Positions 18,248 to 27,054 of a DNA stretch of 64,000 nt are shown here, in pieces (positions within the stretch are counted from its first letter, which is position 1; each line of letters begins with the position of its first letter). Made by a program: the position numbers and the translations under genes. Source of the stretch: Bradyrhizobium elkanii WSM2783. Lineage in GTDB: Bacteria; Pseudomonadota; Alphaproteobacteria; Rhizobiales; Xanthobacteraceae. The stretch spans positions 62,001 to 126,000 of the forward strand of contig NZ_AXAP01000005.1 of assembly GCF_000472865.1 (NCBI RefSeq). The letters run 5' to 3'. The notes beneath the pieces are model-generated. The model searched no databases. It worked only from the letters and a program-made list of their open reading frames with translations, and was not told the origin of the DNA.

Positions 18248-19615
18248 CTAGGCGCGCGCACCCGTAGGAACCAGCGCCTCCACCGTCACGCCATCAGACG
18301 ACGAAACCGTCAGCGAGCCGCCCAATGCCAACAGGCGTTCGCGCATGCCGGTGAGGCCGAAGCCGAACTGGTGATCGGGGCTGAGGCCACGGCCGTTGTC
18401 GCGGACCCGCACCCGCGCGCAACAGCGATTTCCCCGCACGCTGTCCGGCTGCTCCGCCGGCTCGACCGTGACCGTGACCGCGGTCGCACCGGCATGGCGG
18501 AAGGCATTGGTCAGCGCTTCCTGGACGACGCGGTAGATCGTGAGATCGGCCGTCTCCCCGGTCTCGCCGAGGGAAGGAGAAATGGTTGTTTCGATCGCGA
18601 CCTCCGGATGCGATTCCTTCCACAGGCGGAACAGGGCAGAGAGCGCCTCGTGAAGTCCGAGCTCAGCGAGCCCGATCGGCCGCAGCTTCTCCAATATCCG
18701 GCGCGTGAACTGCTGCAGCGCATTGACCTGCTCCAGCATCGCCCCGCCGTGCTTTCGCACCTGGTCCGGACTTGCCTCGCGCGCATCAGGTAGCCGCATC
18801 AACGCGCTTGCGTGAGCGCGCAGCGCGAACAAATGCGGGCCGAGTTCGTCGTGCAATTCGCGCGCGATCTCCTTGCGCTCGCGGTCCTGCAGCGAAAACG
18901 CGCGTTCGGCAAGCTGCCGCTTGTCCTCGATCGCCTCGCCGAGCGTGGTCGCGAGGTGGTTGAGCTGGCCACAGATCGCAGCCAGCTCCGGCGCGCCGCC
19001 CGGCGTCACCCGAACATCGTATTGCCCGGCCTCGATCTTCGCCATGGCTTGCGACAGCTCTTCGAGCGGCGCCAGCGCACGGCCGACAACGCTTCTGATG
19101 ATCAGGAAAAGCACGACGACGATCGCGGAACCGATCGCGAGCTGGGTGACGATGCCGTCCCAGATCTCCGCCATCTCGTCATTCGGATGCGAGGTGATCA
19201 CGAGCGATTCCGATTTGCCGCGGATCGAGATCGGCACGCTAACGGACGTTGTCTCCGGATGGACGAGCGCGACGAACCAGGCCGGCGGCGATCGCGCTTC
19301 CTCGCGGCTCTCGGTCGCCTCGTCCTGCCCGGACTTTGCGGTCGCGCCGTCCTGCCGCATGATGCTGACGTGACGCAGCCGGCTCAGATCGCGAACGATC
19401 TGGTCGAGCCGGGCGTCAGGATCCGGCGCCTCGTTCAATCCGGCAACGATCGTGGTCACGAATTCCCGCGCCAAACGAATGACGCTCTGGTCCTCGGCCT
19501 GGACCCGGGGCCCTGCCTCGACGACAAGCCGGGCGATGTTGATGGCGAGACCGAGCGCGAGGACGAGCGCCAGCAGCAGGTTGATCCGCCCGCGCAAGGA
19601 AAGTTTCTGCCACAT
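18248..19615 (-). CDS. NarL-type sensor histidine kinase (HisKA_3), FlhS-like context
   Basis: 455 residues. TM1 is about residues 11-32, a periplasmic sensor region about 33-155, TM2 about 157-178, then HAMP. HisKA_3 has phospho-acceptor His255 (EIARELHDELGPH). The HATPase boxes are QEALTNAFRHAG and DNGRGL...GFGLTGMRERL. It is divergent from a LuxR-type response regulator 192 bp away, which is presumably its partner. Adjacency to S-formylglutathione hydrolase and PQQ/lanthanide transport genes resembles FlhSR of Paracoccus (formaldehyde) and PedS2/PedR2 of Pseudomonas (lanthanide). The signal is unknown. Confidence 0.88.
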   Translation of the reverse strand: MWQKLSLRGRINLLLALVLALGLAINIARLVVEAGPRVQAEDQSVIRLAREFVTTIVAGLNEAPDPDARLDQIVRDLSRLRHVSIMRQDGATAKSGQDEATESREEARSPPAWFVALVHPETTSVSVPISIRGKSESLVITSHPNDEMAEIWDGIVTQLAIGSAIVVVLFLIIRSVVGRALAPLEELSQAMAKIEAGQYDVRVTPGGAPELAAICGQLNHLATTLGEAIEDKRQLAERAFSLQDRERKEIARELHDELGPHLFALRAHASALMRLPDAREASPDQVRKHGGAMLEQVNALQQFTRRILEKLRPIGLAELGLHEALSALFRLWKESHPEVAIETTISPSLGETGETADLTIYRVVQEALTNAFRHAGATAVTVTVEPAEQPDSVRGNRCCARVRVRDNGRGLSPDHQFGFGLTGMRERLLALGGSLTVSSSDGVTVEALVPTGARA

Positions 19616-19807
19616 CGCCTTTGCCCACGATCACCCGCGTTCGGTTCCTCAATCAAGAGGAGCGTTGACAGACAAATACCGCGTCTGTCTAATCGAAGGG
19701 TACAGCAATCGCGCTGGAGATGCATGAGCCAGCCTGCGGGCGAGCCGCGCTCGTGCATTCTGATGCGGTGCAGCAACGGACTGACGCAGCTATCCGGGAC
19801 TTCAAGC

Positions 19808-20428
19808 ATGCGCGTGCTGATCGTTGACGACCATCCGATCGTCGCTTCCGGCTGCCGCACCGTGTTCGCCGACGAGCCGGAGATCGAATTGCTTGAGGCA
19901 TGCGACGCGGAAAGCGGCGAGCGCGTCTTTGTCGCCGAACGTCCCGACATCTCCGTGGTCGACATCAACTTGCCGACCGTCTCCGGCTTCGAACTGGCGC
20001 GGCGGATGCTGGCGCGGGACGACTCGGCGCGCATCATCATGTTCAGCATGAACGACGATCCGGTGTTCGCCGCCCGCGCCATCGAGATTGGCGCCAAGGG
20101 TTATGTGGCGAAGACTGGCGATCCCAACGATCTCGTCGAGGCGATCCGCGAAGTCGGCAATGGCGGCGTCTATCTGCCGCCCGCGATCGCGCGGCGCGTG
20201 GCCTTTGCCGGCCCCGCCGCGGCGCAGAGCCCGCTGTCGAAGCTCAATCCGCGCGAGATGGAGATCCTGCGCCTATTGAGTGCCGGCAAGACGCTCTCCG
20301 AGATCGCCTGGCTGGTTCATTCTTCCTACAAGACCGTCGCCAACACCTCCTCGATCATGCGCCAGAAACTGGGCGTGCGCACCTCAGCCGAACTGGTGCG
20401 GTTGGCGATCGAGAGCGGCGTCGCCTGA
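19808..20428 (+). CDS. NarL/LuxR-family response regulator
   Basis: 206 residues from ATG 19808. The receiver domain (1-120) has acidic pair DD (7-8), phospho-acceptor Asp52 (VVDINLP) and Lys in YVAKTG. The C-terminal HTH is LNPREMEILRLLSAGKTLSEIAWLVHSSYKTVANTSSIMRQKLG. The HTH recognition helix (SSYKTVANTSS) departs from the usual S-x-x-T-V-x-x-H pattern, with Asn where His normally sits. It is divergent from its probable kinase and lies 87 bp upstream of S-formylglutathione hydrolase. Confidence 0.9.
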   Translation: MRVLIVDDHPIVASGCRTVFADEPEIELLEACDAESGERVFVAERPDISVVDINLPTVSGFELARRMLARDDSARIIMFSMNDDPVFAARAIEIGAKGYVAKTGDPNDLVEAIREVGNGGVYLPPAIARRVAFAGPAAAQSPLSKLNPREMEILRLLSAGKTLSEIAWLVHSSYKTVANTSSIMRQKLGVRTSAELVRLAIESGVA

Positions 20429-20436
20429 AGATCGCG

Positions 20437-20486
20437 CACGCATGATGCGGAATTGCAGGCAGCGGTTTTCCGAAAAGATTATGCGC
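20437..20486. repeat. Degenerate palindromic repeat (GGTTTTCCGAAAAGATTATGCGC type)
   Basis: The segment GCACGCATGATGCGGAATTG... paired with GCGGTTTTCCGAAAAGATTATGCGC looks like a decayed member of the same family as 36052-36100. It fills the gap between the response regulator and fghA. Confidence 0.45.
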
Positions 20487-20515
20487 AGACATAGAAAAGC
20501 GCCGGAGTGCTGGAG

Positions 20516-21361
20516 ATGACGATTCAGACCGTTTCGACCAACAAATCCCATGGCGGCATCCAGGGCGTGTACAAGCATGCCAGCCGCGAAACCAAGACCG
20601 ACATGACCTTTTCGGTTTATGTCCCCCCGCATCCGGCGGGCGCGAAGCTGCCGGTGGTGTACTATCTCTCCGGCCTGACCTGCACCCATGCCAATGTCAC
20701 CGAGAAGGGCGAATACCGCGACACCTGCGCCGATCTCGGCCTGATCTTCGTGGCGCCCGACACCAGCCCGCGCGGCGAGGGCGTACCCGGGGATCCCGCC
20801 GGCGCCTATGACTTCGGGCTTGGCGCCGGTTTCTATGTCGACGCCACGCAGGAGCCGTTTGCGCAGAACTACCGGATGTGGAGCTATGTGACGCAGGAAT
20901 TGCCGCAGGTGGTCGCGGCAAACTTCCCGGTCGATCCCGTGCGGCAGTCGATCATGGGCCACTCCATGGGCGGCCATGGCGCGCTGACGGTGGCGCTGCG
21001 TCATCCGAACCGCTATCGCGCCGCGAGCGCGTTTGCGCCGATCGTTGCGCCGTCACAGGTGCCCTGGGGCATCAAGGCGCTCGGCGGCTATCTCGGCGAT
21101 GACAGAAGCGCTTGGCGCAAGCACGACACGGTGGCGCTGATCGAGGACGGCGCGCGGTTTTCCGACCTCTTGGTGGACGTCGGCGATGCCGACTCCTTCC
21201 TTGCTGAACAGCTTCGCCCGGAACTGCTGCAACAGGCCTGCGCGCAGGCAAATATCCCGCTCCTGCTCCGACGCCAGGAAGGCTACGATCATAGCTATTA
21301 TTTCATCTCCACCTTCATGAGCGATCACTTGCGCTGGCACGCCGCGCGGCTCACGGCCTGA
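20516..21361 (+). CDS. fghA: S-formylglutathione hydrolase
   Basis: 281 residues. It hydrolyses S-formylglutathione to formate and glutathione, the last step of glutathione-dependent formaldehyde oxidation started by Gfa and the class III dehydrogenase at 40.4-42.2 kb. The esterase-D family marks are GLTCTHANVTEKG, nucleophile Ser150 in IMGHSMGGHGALT, the acid in VDVGDADSF and the histidine in GYDHSYYF. ATG 20516 is preferred with CCGGAG eight bases upstream; an in-frame GTG at 20507 would overlap that ribosome site. Confidence 0.95.
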   Translation: MTIQTVSTNKSHGGIQGVYKHASRETKTDMTFSVYVPPHPAGAKLPVVYYLSGLTCTHANVTEKGEYRDTCADLGLIFVAPDTSPRGEGVPGDPAGAYDFGLGAGFYVDATQEPFAQNYRMWSYVTQELPQVVAANFPVDPVRQSIMGHSMGGHGALTVALRHPNRYRAASAFAPIVAPSQVPWGIKALGGYLGDDRSAWRKHDTVALIEDGARFSDLLVDVGDADSFLAEQLRPELLQQACAQANIPLLLRRQEGYDHSYYFISTFMSDHLRWHAARLTA

Positions 21362-21563
21362 ACCATCTCCATTGCGGCCACAGGTACGGCGGCATTCGAC
21401 ATCATTGCCGCGACGGCAGACCGCGCTCTCATGATCGTGATCGGGCGGAATCGAGGACGTCGCAACGACAAAATGCGGGGTTGCAAGCCAGGACAATTCA
21501 GTCATCTTGCAGCCCACAAGTAGCTCCATCGCCGGTCAAGGCGAGGAGGCGTTCGGAGGAAAC

Positions 21564-22745
21564 ATGGTCCGATGGCTGGTCGCCGCAATCGGTCTGATCG
21601 CAATGGCAATGCCCGTGCGTGCCACCGAGCCGATCGAGATCGGCATCGGCTATCTTGGCCGCGCCGGCGTGCAGCAGACACTGTCGCTGGTCGAGCAGCC
21701 CGCCGAGAATGACGGCATCGCCGGCGCGCGGCTTGCGGTCGAGGACAACAACACCACCGGAAAATTCCTCAACCAGCGCTTTAACCTGGAAGAGGCCCGT
21801 CTCAAGGAAGGCGAGGACGCAGCGAAGGCCGCGACTGCGCTCGCCGATCGCAATGGCTTCATCATCGCCGATCTTCCACCGGATGCGCTGCTGCAGGCGG
21901 CGGACGCACTGCGCGATCGCGGCACAGTGCTCTTGAACGCTGGCGCGATCGACGACCGGCTGCGTGAGCAGGACTGCCGCGCCAACGTGATCCACGTCGC
22001 GCCGACGCGCTCGATGCTGGCGGATGCGCTGGCGCAATATCTGGTGTGGAAGCAATGGAAGCGCTGGTTCCTCGTGGTCGGCTCACACGAGAAGGACAAG
22101 CTCTATGCCGATGCGCTGCGCCGCGCGGCGACGCGGTTCGGCGCCAAGATCGTGCAGGAGAAGATCTTCGAGGACACCGGCGGCGCCCGCCGCACCGACA
22201 GCGGGGTGACGCTGATCCAGCGGCAGATGCCGGTCTTCACCCAGCAGATTCCGGCCTATGACGTGCTGGTTGCCGCTGATGAAAGCGAGGTCTTCGCGTC
22301 CTATCTGCCCTATCGCACCTGGGACCCGCGGCCGGTCGCGGGCTCGGCCGGGCTCGTGCCGACGAGCTGGGACGCAGCGCAGGATCAGTGGGGCGCGGTC
22401 CAGATCCAGAACCGCTTTGTGAAACTGAATTCGCGGCGCATGACGGCGCTCGACATGCAGGCCTGGACCGCCGCGCGCATGATCGGCGAAGCCGCCTCGC
22501 GCACGAACTCGGGCGACCCGAAGAAGCTGCTTGCTTTCCTCAAGGGACCGGATTTCTCGGTGGCGGCGTTCAAGGGCACGCGGCTGACGCTGCGCGACTG
22601 GAACCTGCAGCTTCGCCAGCCGATTCTTCTGGTCGATGGGCGCATGGTCGTCTCGGTGTCGCCGCAGGAAGGCTTCCTGCACCAGGTCTCCGAGCTCGAC
22701 ACGCTCGGCGTCGACCGTCCCGAGACGAAATGCAAGCTGCAATGA
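21564..22745 (+). CDS. Substrate-binding protein of PQQ-alcohol-dehydrogenase-linked ABC importer (LutA/PedA-like)
   Basis: 393 residues from ATG 21564, which has a strong GGAGG ribosome site. A signal peptide (WLVAAIGLIAMAMPVRA) is followed by a type I binding-protein fold (EPIEIGIGYLGRAG, NDGIAGARLAVEDNNTTGKF). It matches the family described as the PQQ-dependent alcohol dehydrogenase system binding protein. Homologous systems are needed for lanthanide uptake in Methylorubrum (lut) and Pseudomonas putida (pedA1A2BC). First gene of a five-gene operon with ATGA overlaps throughout. Confidence 0.88.
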   Translation: MVRWLVAAIGLIAMAMPVRATEPIEIGIGYLGRAGVQQTLSLVEQPAENDGIAGARLAVEDNNTTGKFLNQRFNLEEARLKEGEDAAKAATALADRNGFIIADLPPDALLQAADALRDRGTVLLNAGAIDDRLREQDCRANVIHVAPTRSMLADALAQYLVWKQWKRWFLVVGSHEKDKLYADALRRAATRFGAKIVQEKIFEDTGGARRTDSGVTLIQRQMPVFTQQIPAYDVLVAADESEVFASYLPYRTWDPRPVAGSAGLVPTSWDAAQDQWGAVQIQNRFVKLNSRRMTALDMQAWTAARMIGEAASRTNSGDPKKLLAFLKGPDFSVAAFKGTRLTLRDWNLQLRQPILLVDGRMVVSVSPQEGFLHQVSELDTLGVDRPETKCKLQ

Positions 22746-22759
22746 GGGAGAGATCGCGC

Positions 22760-23731
22760 ATGTTGCGCCGCTGTCTGCTTTCCGGAACGGTCCTTTGGCT
22801 CACGGCCGCCGCCCCCGCTTCCGCCTTCATGGCTTACGTCTCGAACGAGAAGGGCAACACCGTCTCCGTGATCGACACCGATAGCTGGACGGTGACAAAG
22901 ACCATCAAGGTTGGCCAACGCCCGCGCGGCATCGAGTTCAGCCGCGACGGCAAGTTCGTGATGGTCGCGGTCGGCGACGACGATACCATCCAGGTGATCG
23001 ACGCCAAGAAGCAGGAGGTGGTTGATACCCTGCCGTCCGGTCCCGATCCGGAACTGTTCACCCAGGATGCCGCGGGCAAGATCATGTATGTCGCCAATGA
23101 GAACGACAACACGGTGACCGTGATCGATCTCGAGAAGCGCGCCCGCATCGGCGACGTCCAGGTCGGCGTCGAGCCGGAGGGCATGACGATCAGCCCGGAT
23201 GGCAAGATCCTGATCAACACCTCCGAGACCACCAACATGGCGCATTTCATCGACACGTCGACGCGCCAGATCGTCGCCAACGTGCTAGTCGACGCCCGGC
23301 CGCGCTTTGCCGAGTTCAAGCATGACGGCTCGGAATTGTGGGTCTCGTCCGAGATCGGCGGCACGGTGTCGATCGTCGATCCCGTCAAGCACGTGGTGAC
23401 TGGCAAGGTCACCTTCAACATTCCCGGCCTACGCAGCGAGGCGATCCAGCCGGTCGGGATCGGCATGACCAAGGACGACAAGACCGCCTTCGTCGCGCTC
23501 GGCCCCGCCAACCGCATCGCGGTGGTCGACGCCGTCAATCACAAGGTGATCAAATATCTCCTGGTCGGGCAGCGGGTCTGGCACATGGCGTTCACGCCGG
23601 ACGAGAAATACCTGCTGGTGACCAATGGCGTGTCCAACGACGTCTCCGTCATCGACGTCGCCGCGCAAAAGGTGATCAAGACCATCCAGGTCGGCGAACT
23701 TCCCTGGGGCGTTACGATTGCACCGCAATGA
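22760..23731 (+). CDS. PQQ-catabolism-associated YVTN beta-propeller protein
   Basis: 323 residues. A signal peptide (LLSGTVLWLTAAAPASA) precedes repeated YVTN-type blades: MAYVSNEKGNTVSVIDTD, MYVANENDNTVTVIDLE, then ELWVSSEIGGTVSIVD and LLVTNGVSNDVSVIDV. The start ATG 22760 has GGGAGAG upstream; ATG 22742, overlapping the previous stop, is the alternative. The periplasmic propeller is always found with this ABC importer; its role there is unknown and may be metal or cofactor binding. Confidence 0.88.
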   Translation: MLRRCLLSGTVLWLTAAAPASAFMAYVSNEKGNTVSVIDTDSWTVTKTIKVGQRPRGIEFSRDGKFVMVAVGDDDTIQVIDAKKQEVVDTLPSGPDPELFTQDAAGKIMYVANENDNTVTVIDLEKRARIGDVQVGVEPEGMTISPDGKILINTSETTNMAHFIDTSTRQIVANVLVDARPRFAEFKHDGSELWVSSEIGGTVSIVDPVKHVVTGKVTFNIPGLRSEAIQPVGIGMTKDDKTAFVALGPANRIAVVDAVNHKVIKYLLVGQRVWHMAFTPDEKYLLVTNGVSNDVSVIDVAAQKVIKTIQVGELPWGVTIAPQ

Positions 23732-24549
23732 CAGCAGCCGAGATACCCATCGCTGACAAATCATCGCCGGACATGTCGGCCCGGCACGATCCTGCCGGCG
23801 TTGCCGCTCTGTCGATCGAAGGCGTCAGCCATTCCTATGGCGCGCGCCGCGCGCTGATCGATGTGAGCTTTGAGGTCGCGCCGGCGAGCTTCACGGCCCT
23901 GCTCGGCCTGAACGGCGCCGGCAAGAGCACGCTGTTCTCGCTGATCACCCGATTGTTCGGCATCCAGGCAGGTCGCATCGGCATTTTCGGCCACGACATC
24001 AGCCGCGCGCCGGGCGAGGCGCTGCGGCTGCTCGGCGTCGTATTCCAGCCGCGCACGCTCGACCTCGATCTCTCGGTGACGCAGAACCTGCTCTATCACG
24101 CCGCCCTGCACGGCATCGGCCGGCGCGAGGCGCGGCTGCGCTCAGGCGAGGTGCTGGCGCGTATCGCGCTCTCCGACCGCGCCGGCAGCAAGGTGCGCGA
24201 TCTCTCCGGCGGCCAGATGCGCCGGCTGGAGATCGCGCGTGCACTGCTGCACCGGCCGCGCCTGTTGCTGCTGGACGAGGCGACGGTCGGCCTCGACGTC
24301 AAGGCCCGTTCAGACATCCTTAACCACGTCCGACAGCTCGTCTCCGAGCAAGGCATCGGCGTGCTCTGGGCCACGCATTTGTTCGACGAGATCATGGCAA
24401 GCGATGACCTCGTGGTGCTGCACCAGGGCAAGGTGCTGGCGCGCGGCCAGGTCTCACGCGTGATCGCGGACACTGGCGCGCAGGACATCAACACCGCCTT
24501 CATGCGCCTGACCGGGGCTGCAGGGAAAGCCGGGAGCGAGGCATCATGA
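23728..24549 (+). CDS. ABC transporter ATPase of the PQQ-linked importer (LutE/PedB-like)
   Basis: 273 residues. Walker A GLNGAGKST, signature LSGGQMRRLEIARALL, Walker B LLLLDEATVGLD and ATHL switch are all intact. The start overlaps the beta-propeller stop (ATGA at 23728). An N-terminal extension of about 30 polar residues precedes the ABC core. Together with the ABC-2-type permease downstream it forms the inner-membrane part of the system. Confidence 0.92.
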   Translation: MTAAEIPIADKSSPDMSARHDPAGVAALSIEGVSHSYGARRALIDVSFEVAPASFTALLGLNGAGKSTLFSLITRLFGIQAGRIGIFGHDISRAPGEALRLLGVVFQPRTLDLDLSVTQNLLYHAALHGIGRREARLRSGEVLARIALSDRAGSKVRDLSGGQMRRLEIARALLHRPRLLLLDEATVGLDVKARSDILNHVRQLVSEQGIGVLWATHLFDEIMASDDLVVLHQGKVLARGQVSRVIADTGAQDINTAFMRLTGAAGKAGSEAS

Positions 24550-25394
24550 GCTCCATCACCGTCACGCCGTCACGGCGCGGCTTTTCGTTCGGCGAATACC
24601 TCACCTGCCTGAACGGCATTGTGTGGCGCGAGGCGCTACGCTTTCTGCATCAGCGCGAACGCTTCGTCTCGGCGCTGGTCAGGCCGCTGGTATGGCTGTT
24701 CATCTTCGCCGCCGGCTTCCGCCAGGTGCTGGGCATCTCGATCATTCCGCCCTACGAGACCTACATCCTCTACGAGGTCTATATCGCGCCGGGACTGATG
24801 GCGATGATCCAGCTTTTCAACGGCATGCAATCCTCGCTCTCGATGGTCTATGACCGCGAGATGGGCAATATGCGCACGCTGCTGGTGAGCCCGCTGCCGC
24901 GCGGCTATCTTTTGTTCTGCAAATTGCTGGCGGGCACCGCGGTGTCGCTGTTGCAGGTCTATGCCTTCCTCGTCATCGCATGGCTCTGGGACATCACGCC
25001 GCCGCCGATCGACTATCTCACCGTGCTGCCGGCGCTGGTGCTATCAGGGCTGATGTTGGGGGCGCTCGGCATGCTGATCTCCTCGGGGATCAAGCAGCTC
25101 GAGAATTTTGCCGGCGTCATGAACTTCGTGATCTTTCCGATGTTCTTTGCCTCATCCGCGCTGTATCCGCTGTGGCGCGTGCAGGAAGGCAGCCCGATGC
25201 TTTACTATGTCTGCCAGTTCAATCCATTCACCCACGCGGTCGAATTGATCCGCTTTGCGCTGTATGGCCAGATCAACTGGATTTCGCTCGGCGTCGTCGC
25301 CGGCTGCACGGCGGTGTTCATGATCGGCGCGATCCTGGCCTATGATCCCTCGCGTGGTTTGGCGCGGCGCGGGCCTGCGGGAGGGGAGACATGA
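24546..25394 (+). CDS. ABC-2-type permease of the PQQ-linked system (LutF/PedC-like)
   Basis: 282 residues with six hydrophobic segments and the ABC-2 signature region YDREMGNMRTLLVSPLPRGY followed by NFVIFPMFFASSALYP. ABC-2 permeases are usually exporters, yet homologues (PedC, LutF) are genetically tied to lanthanide uptake, so transport direction is unresolved. The start overlaps the ATPase stop (ATGA). Confidence 0.9.
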   Translation: MSSITVTPSRRGFSFGEYLTCLNGIVWREALRFLHQRERFVSALVRPLVWLFIFAAGFRQVLGISIIPPYETYILYEVYIAPGLMAMIQLFNGMQSSLSMVYDREMGNMRTLLVSPLPRGYLLFCKLLAGTAVSLLQVYAFLVIAWLWDITPPPIDYLTVLPALVLSGLMLGALGMLISSGIKQLENFAGVMNFVIFPMFFASSALYPLWRVQEGSPMLYYVCQFNPFTHAVELIRFALYGQINWISLGVVAGCTAVFMIGAILAYDPSRGLARRGPAGGET

Positions 25395-26005
25395 TCGGGC
25401 GGATTGCGATCGGAACATTGCTTGCCATCGCGGCGTCGCTCGGGATCGCGCGCGCCGCGGATCCGCGCTATCCCGACTGGCCCTGCGCGCAGGCCAAAGT
25501 GCCGGAGATTTCGCTCGCGGCGGTCTGGGCGGGACCGTCGCTCGACGACGTCCAGAACAAATGGAAAGAGGACCCCAAGATCAGCGTGCTGGTCGAGAAG
25601 CTGGCCGCGCGGCGCACGCCGCTTGATGATGCCCAAAAGGCGATCACTGACTTCCTTGCGGCTTCCGCGTCCGACAAGACCACCGCCGGCAAGCTGCTGT
25701 TCGCCGGCTTGTTCGATTCGCTCAACGCCCAGCGTTCCTCGGTCATGAACGGCATCGAGCGGGTGACGCGCAAGCAACGCGAGGCGGCCGAGAAGGTCCG
25801 CGCCGATACGCTCGCGCTGCAGGCGCTGCAGAACGCGTCCTCGCCCGATCAGGCCAAGATCGACGAACTCAGCAACCAGCTCCTGTGGGAAACACGGATC
25901 TTCGAGGACCGCCAACGTGTGGTCAGATTTGTCTGCGAAGTACCGACAACGATCGACCAGCGCCTGTTCGCGCTTGGCCGTACGATCCAGCAAGAGATGG
26001 AGTAG
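25391..26005 (+). CDS. Exported protein of unknown function, fifth gene of the importer operon
   Basis: 204 residues. A signal peptide (RIAIGTLLAIAASLGIARA) is followed by a short region with one Cys (YPDWPCAQAKVPEISLAAVW), then mostly helical, coiled-coil-like sequence rich in Lys/Glu and Gln (about residues 110-190) with a second Cys near the end (FVCEVP). The start overlaps the permease stop (ATGA), so it is part of the system. I recognise no domain. A periplasmic disulfide is possible. Confidence 0.8.
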   Translation: MIGRIAIGTLLAIAASLGIARAADPRYPDWPCAQAKVPEISLAAVWAGPSLDDVQNKWKEDPKISVLVEKLAARRTPLDDAQKAITDFLAASASDKTTAGKLLFAGLFDSLNAQRSSVMNGIERVTRKQREAAEKVRADTLALQALQNASSPDQAKIDELSNQLLWETRIFEDRQRVVRFVCEVPTTIDQRLFALGRTIQQEME

Positions 26006-26021
26006 CGCCGGTTCCGGCGCG

Positions 26022-26046
26022 AAAAGGTCAGTACAGCTCACCTTTT
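26022..26046 (+). terminator. Possible terminator hairpin after the importer operon
   Basis: AAAAGGT (26022-26028) pairs with ACCTTTT (26040-26046), so a weak stem ends in a T-run. It lies 17 bp after the operon's last stop. Confidence 0.45.
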
Positions 26047-26131
26047 GTCCGGTTCCGCCGACTAAATGCCGGAACCAAACGTGATTCCAGCGTCTTGTCG
26101 CTCAAGCCATCTCGAAACCCGGAGAGTTTTG

Positions 26132-26425
26132 ATGAGAACAACGACGATCATCTTGGCGGGCGCGACGGCCCTCGGAATCTTTGCAACCGCGGCTTCGGCT
26201 CAACAAAACATGACGGGAACCATCACCAAGATCGACCGGCTGAATAGCACCATCTCGATCCAGCAAACGCAGAGCGGCACGGTCGGCGCAGGCAGTGGCG
26301 CGATCCAGGAGTTCAAGGTGACTGATACCAACAAGCTTGAACCCTTCCACGCCGGCGACAAGGTGAACTTCTCCGCCTCCGAAGGCGGCAGCACCAAGAC
26401 CATCACCGACCTGAAGAAGCAGTAG
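26132..26425 (+). CDS. Small periplasmic CusF-like protein
   Basis: 97 residues from ATG 26132 (GGAGAG upstream). A signal peptide (TIILAGATALGIFATAASA) precedes a small beta-barrel-like domain with the pattern of CusF/OB-fold copper chaperones (GTITKIDRLNSTISIQ, then LEPFHAGDKVNFSASEGGS). The Met and His ligands of CusF are not evident, so metal binding is unproven. It lies between the importer operon and the convergent CXXCW gene. Confidence 0.65.
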   Translation: MRTTTIILAGATALGIFATAASAQQNMTGTITKIDRLNSTISIQQTQSGTVGAGSGAIQEFKVTDTNKLEPFHAGDKVNFSASEGGSTKTITDLKKQ

Positions 26426-26440
26426 TGTCACCGCACTGAG

Positions 26441-26461
26441 CCTCGGCCCTCGCGGCCGAGG
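26441..26461. terminator. Bidirectional hairpin between convergent genes
   Basis: CCTCGGCC (26441-26448) and GGCCGAGG (26454-26461) form a perfect 8-bp stem with a 5-nt loop between the stops at 26425 and 26494. There is no clear T-run. Confidence 0.55.
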
Positions 26462-26493
26462 TTCAGCTTCGCCTGAGTGAAGTGGTCGCAGGG

Positions 26494-27054
26494 TTATTTC
26501 TCTTCACCCGTCCGCGGCTCCGGCTTGGCTTCGACGAGTGGTAGGCCTGCGCGCTCCCATCCATCGGATCCCAGGGGATACCAGGCGATGTTGGAATAGC
26601 CGTAAGTTTGCGCGCGCCTGGCTGCATTCCACGACATCCAGCAATTTTCCTGGCAATAGATCACGAGCAGCGCCGCCTTGTTGCCATCCGAGGCGCGCTC
26701 AAGGCCGTGGCGAAGATAGTCTTCGGTGACGTCAGCGAGTTTTCCGTAGCCGGTGTCGGGCAGCCAGATGCTGCCGGGGATGTTGTGTCGCGGCTTGTCG
26801 CGCCACACCGTGCCTTCGGGCAGGTTGGCGGGCTTAGGCGGACGCGGTAGCACATCGACGAAGGCGCCGGTCTTGTCGCGCCAGATCGCCTCCGCTTCCG
26901 CGGTCGAGAGCACGCGGGCGCCGGCGAGCGTCGCCGGCACCGGCGCCCGGTAATTTTCGGTGCGGTAGTCTTGCGGCTCAGGGACCTGCGGCTGCGCATG
27001 GGCCGCGACGAGCGACGCGGCGGCAACGACCAGGCTCGTGAGCCACCGCCTCAT
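26494..27054 (-). CDS. PQQ-dependent catabolism-associated CXXCW-motif protein (rhodanese-like)
   Basis: 186 residues. Signal peptide (LTSLVVAAASLVAAHA), then a rhodanese-like fold whose loop is YCQENCWMSW with Cys134, Cys138 and Trp139. Strictly this reads C-x3-C-W. This is a periplasmic family always seen with quinoprotein alcohol dehydrogenases. The start overlaps the stop of the MoxJ-like gene (ATGA), so they are cotranscribed. A thiol relay or maturation role is possible but undemonstrated. Confidence 0.87.
   Translation of the reverse strand: MRRWLTSLVVAAASLVAAHAQPQVPEPQDYRTENYRAPVPATLAGARVLSTAEAEAIWRDKTGAFVDVLPRPPKPANLPEGTVWRDKPRHNIPGSIWLPDTGYGKLADVTEDYLRHGLERASDGNKAALLVIYCQENCWMSWNAARRAQTYGYSNIAWYPLGSDGWERAGLPLVEAKPEPRTGEEK

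Noticed and set aside
24521..24540. GCAGGGAAAGCCGGG resembling the arm of the dispersed repeat
   Set aside because: It lies in the coding end of the ABC ATPase gene with no second arm; chance similarity.
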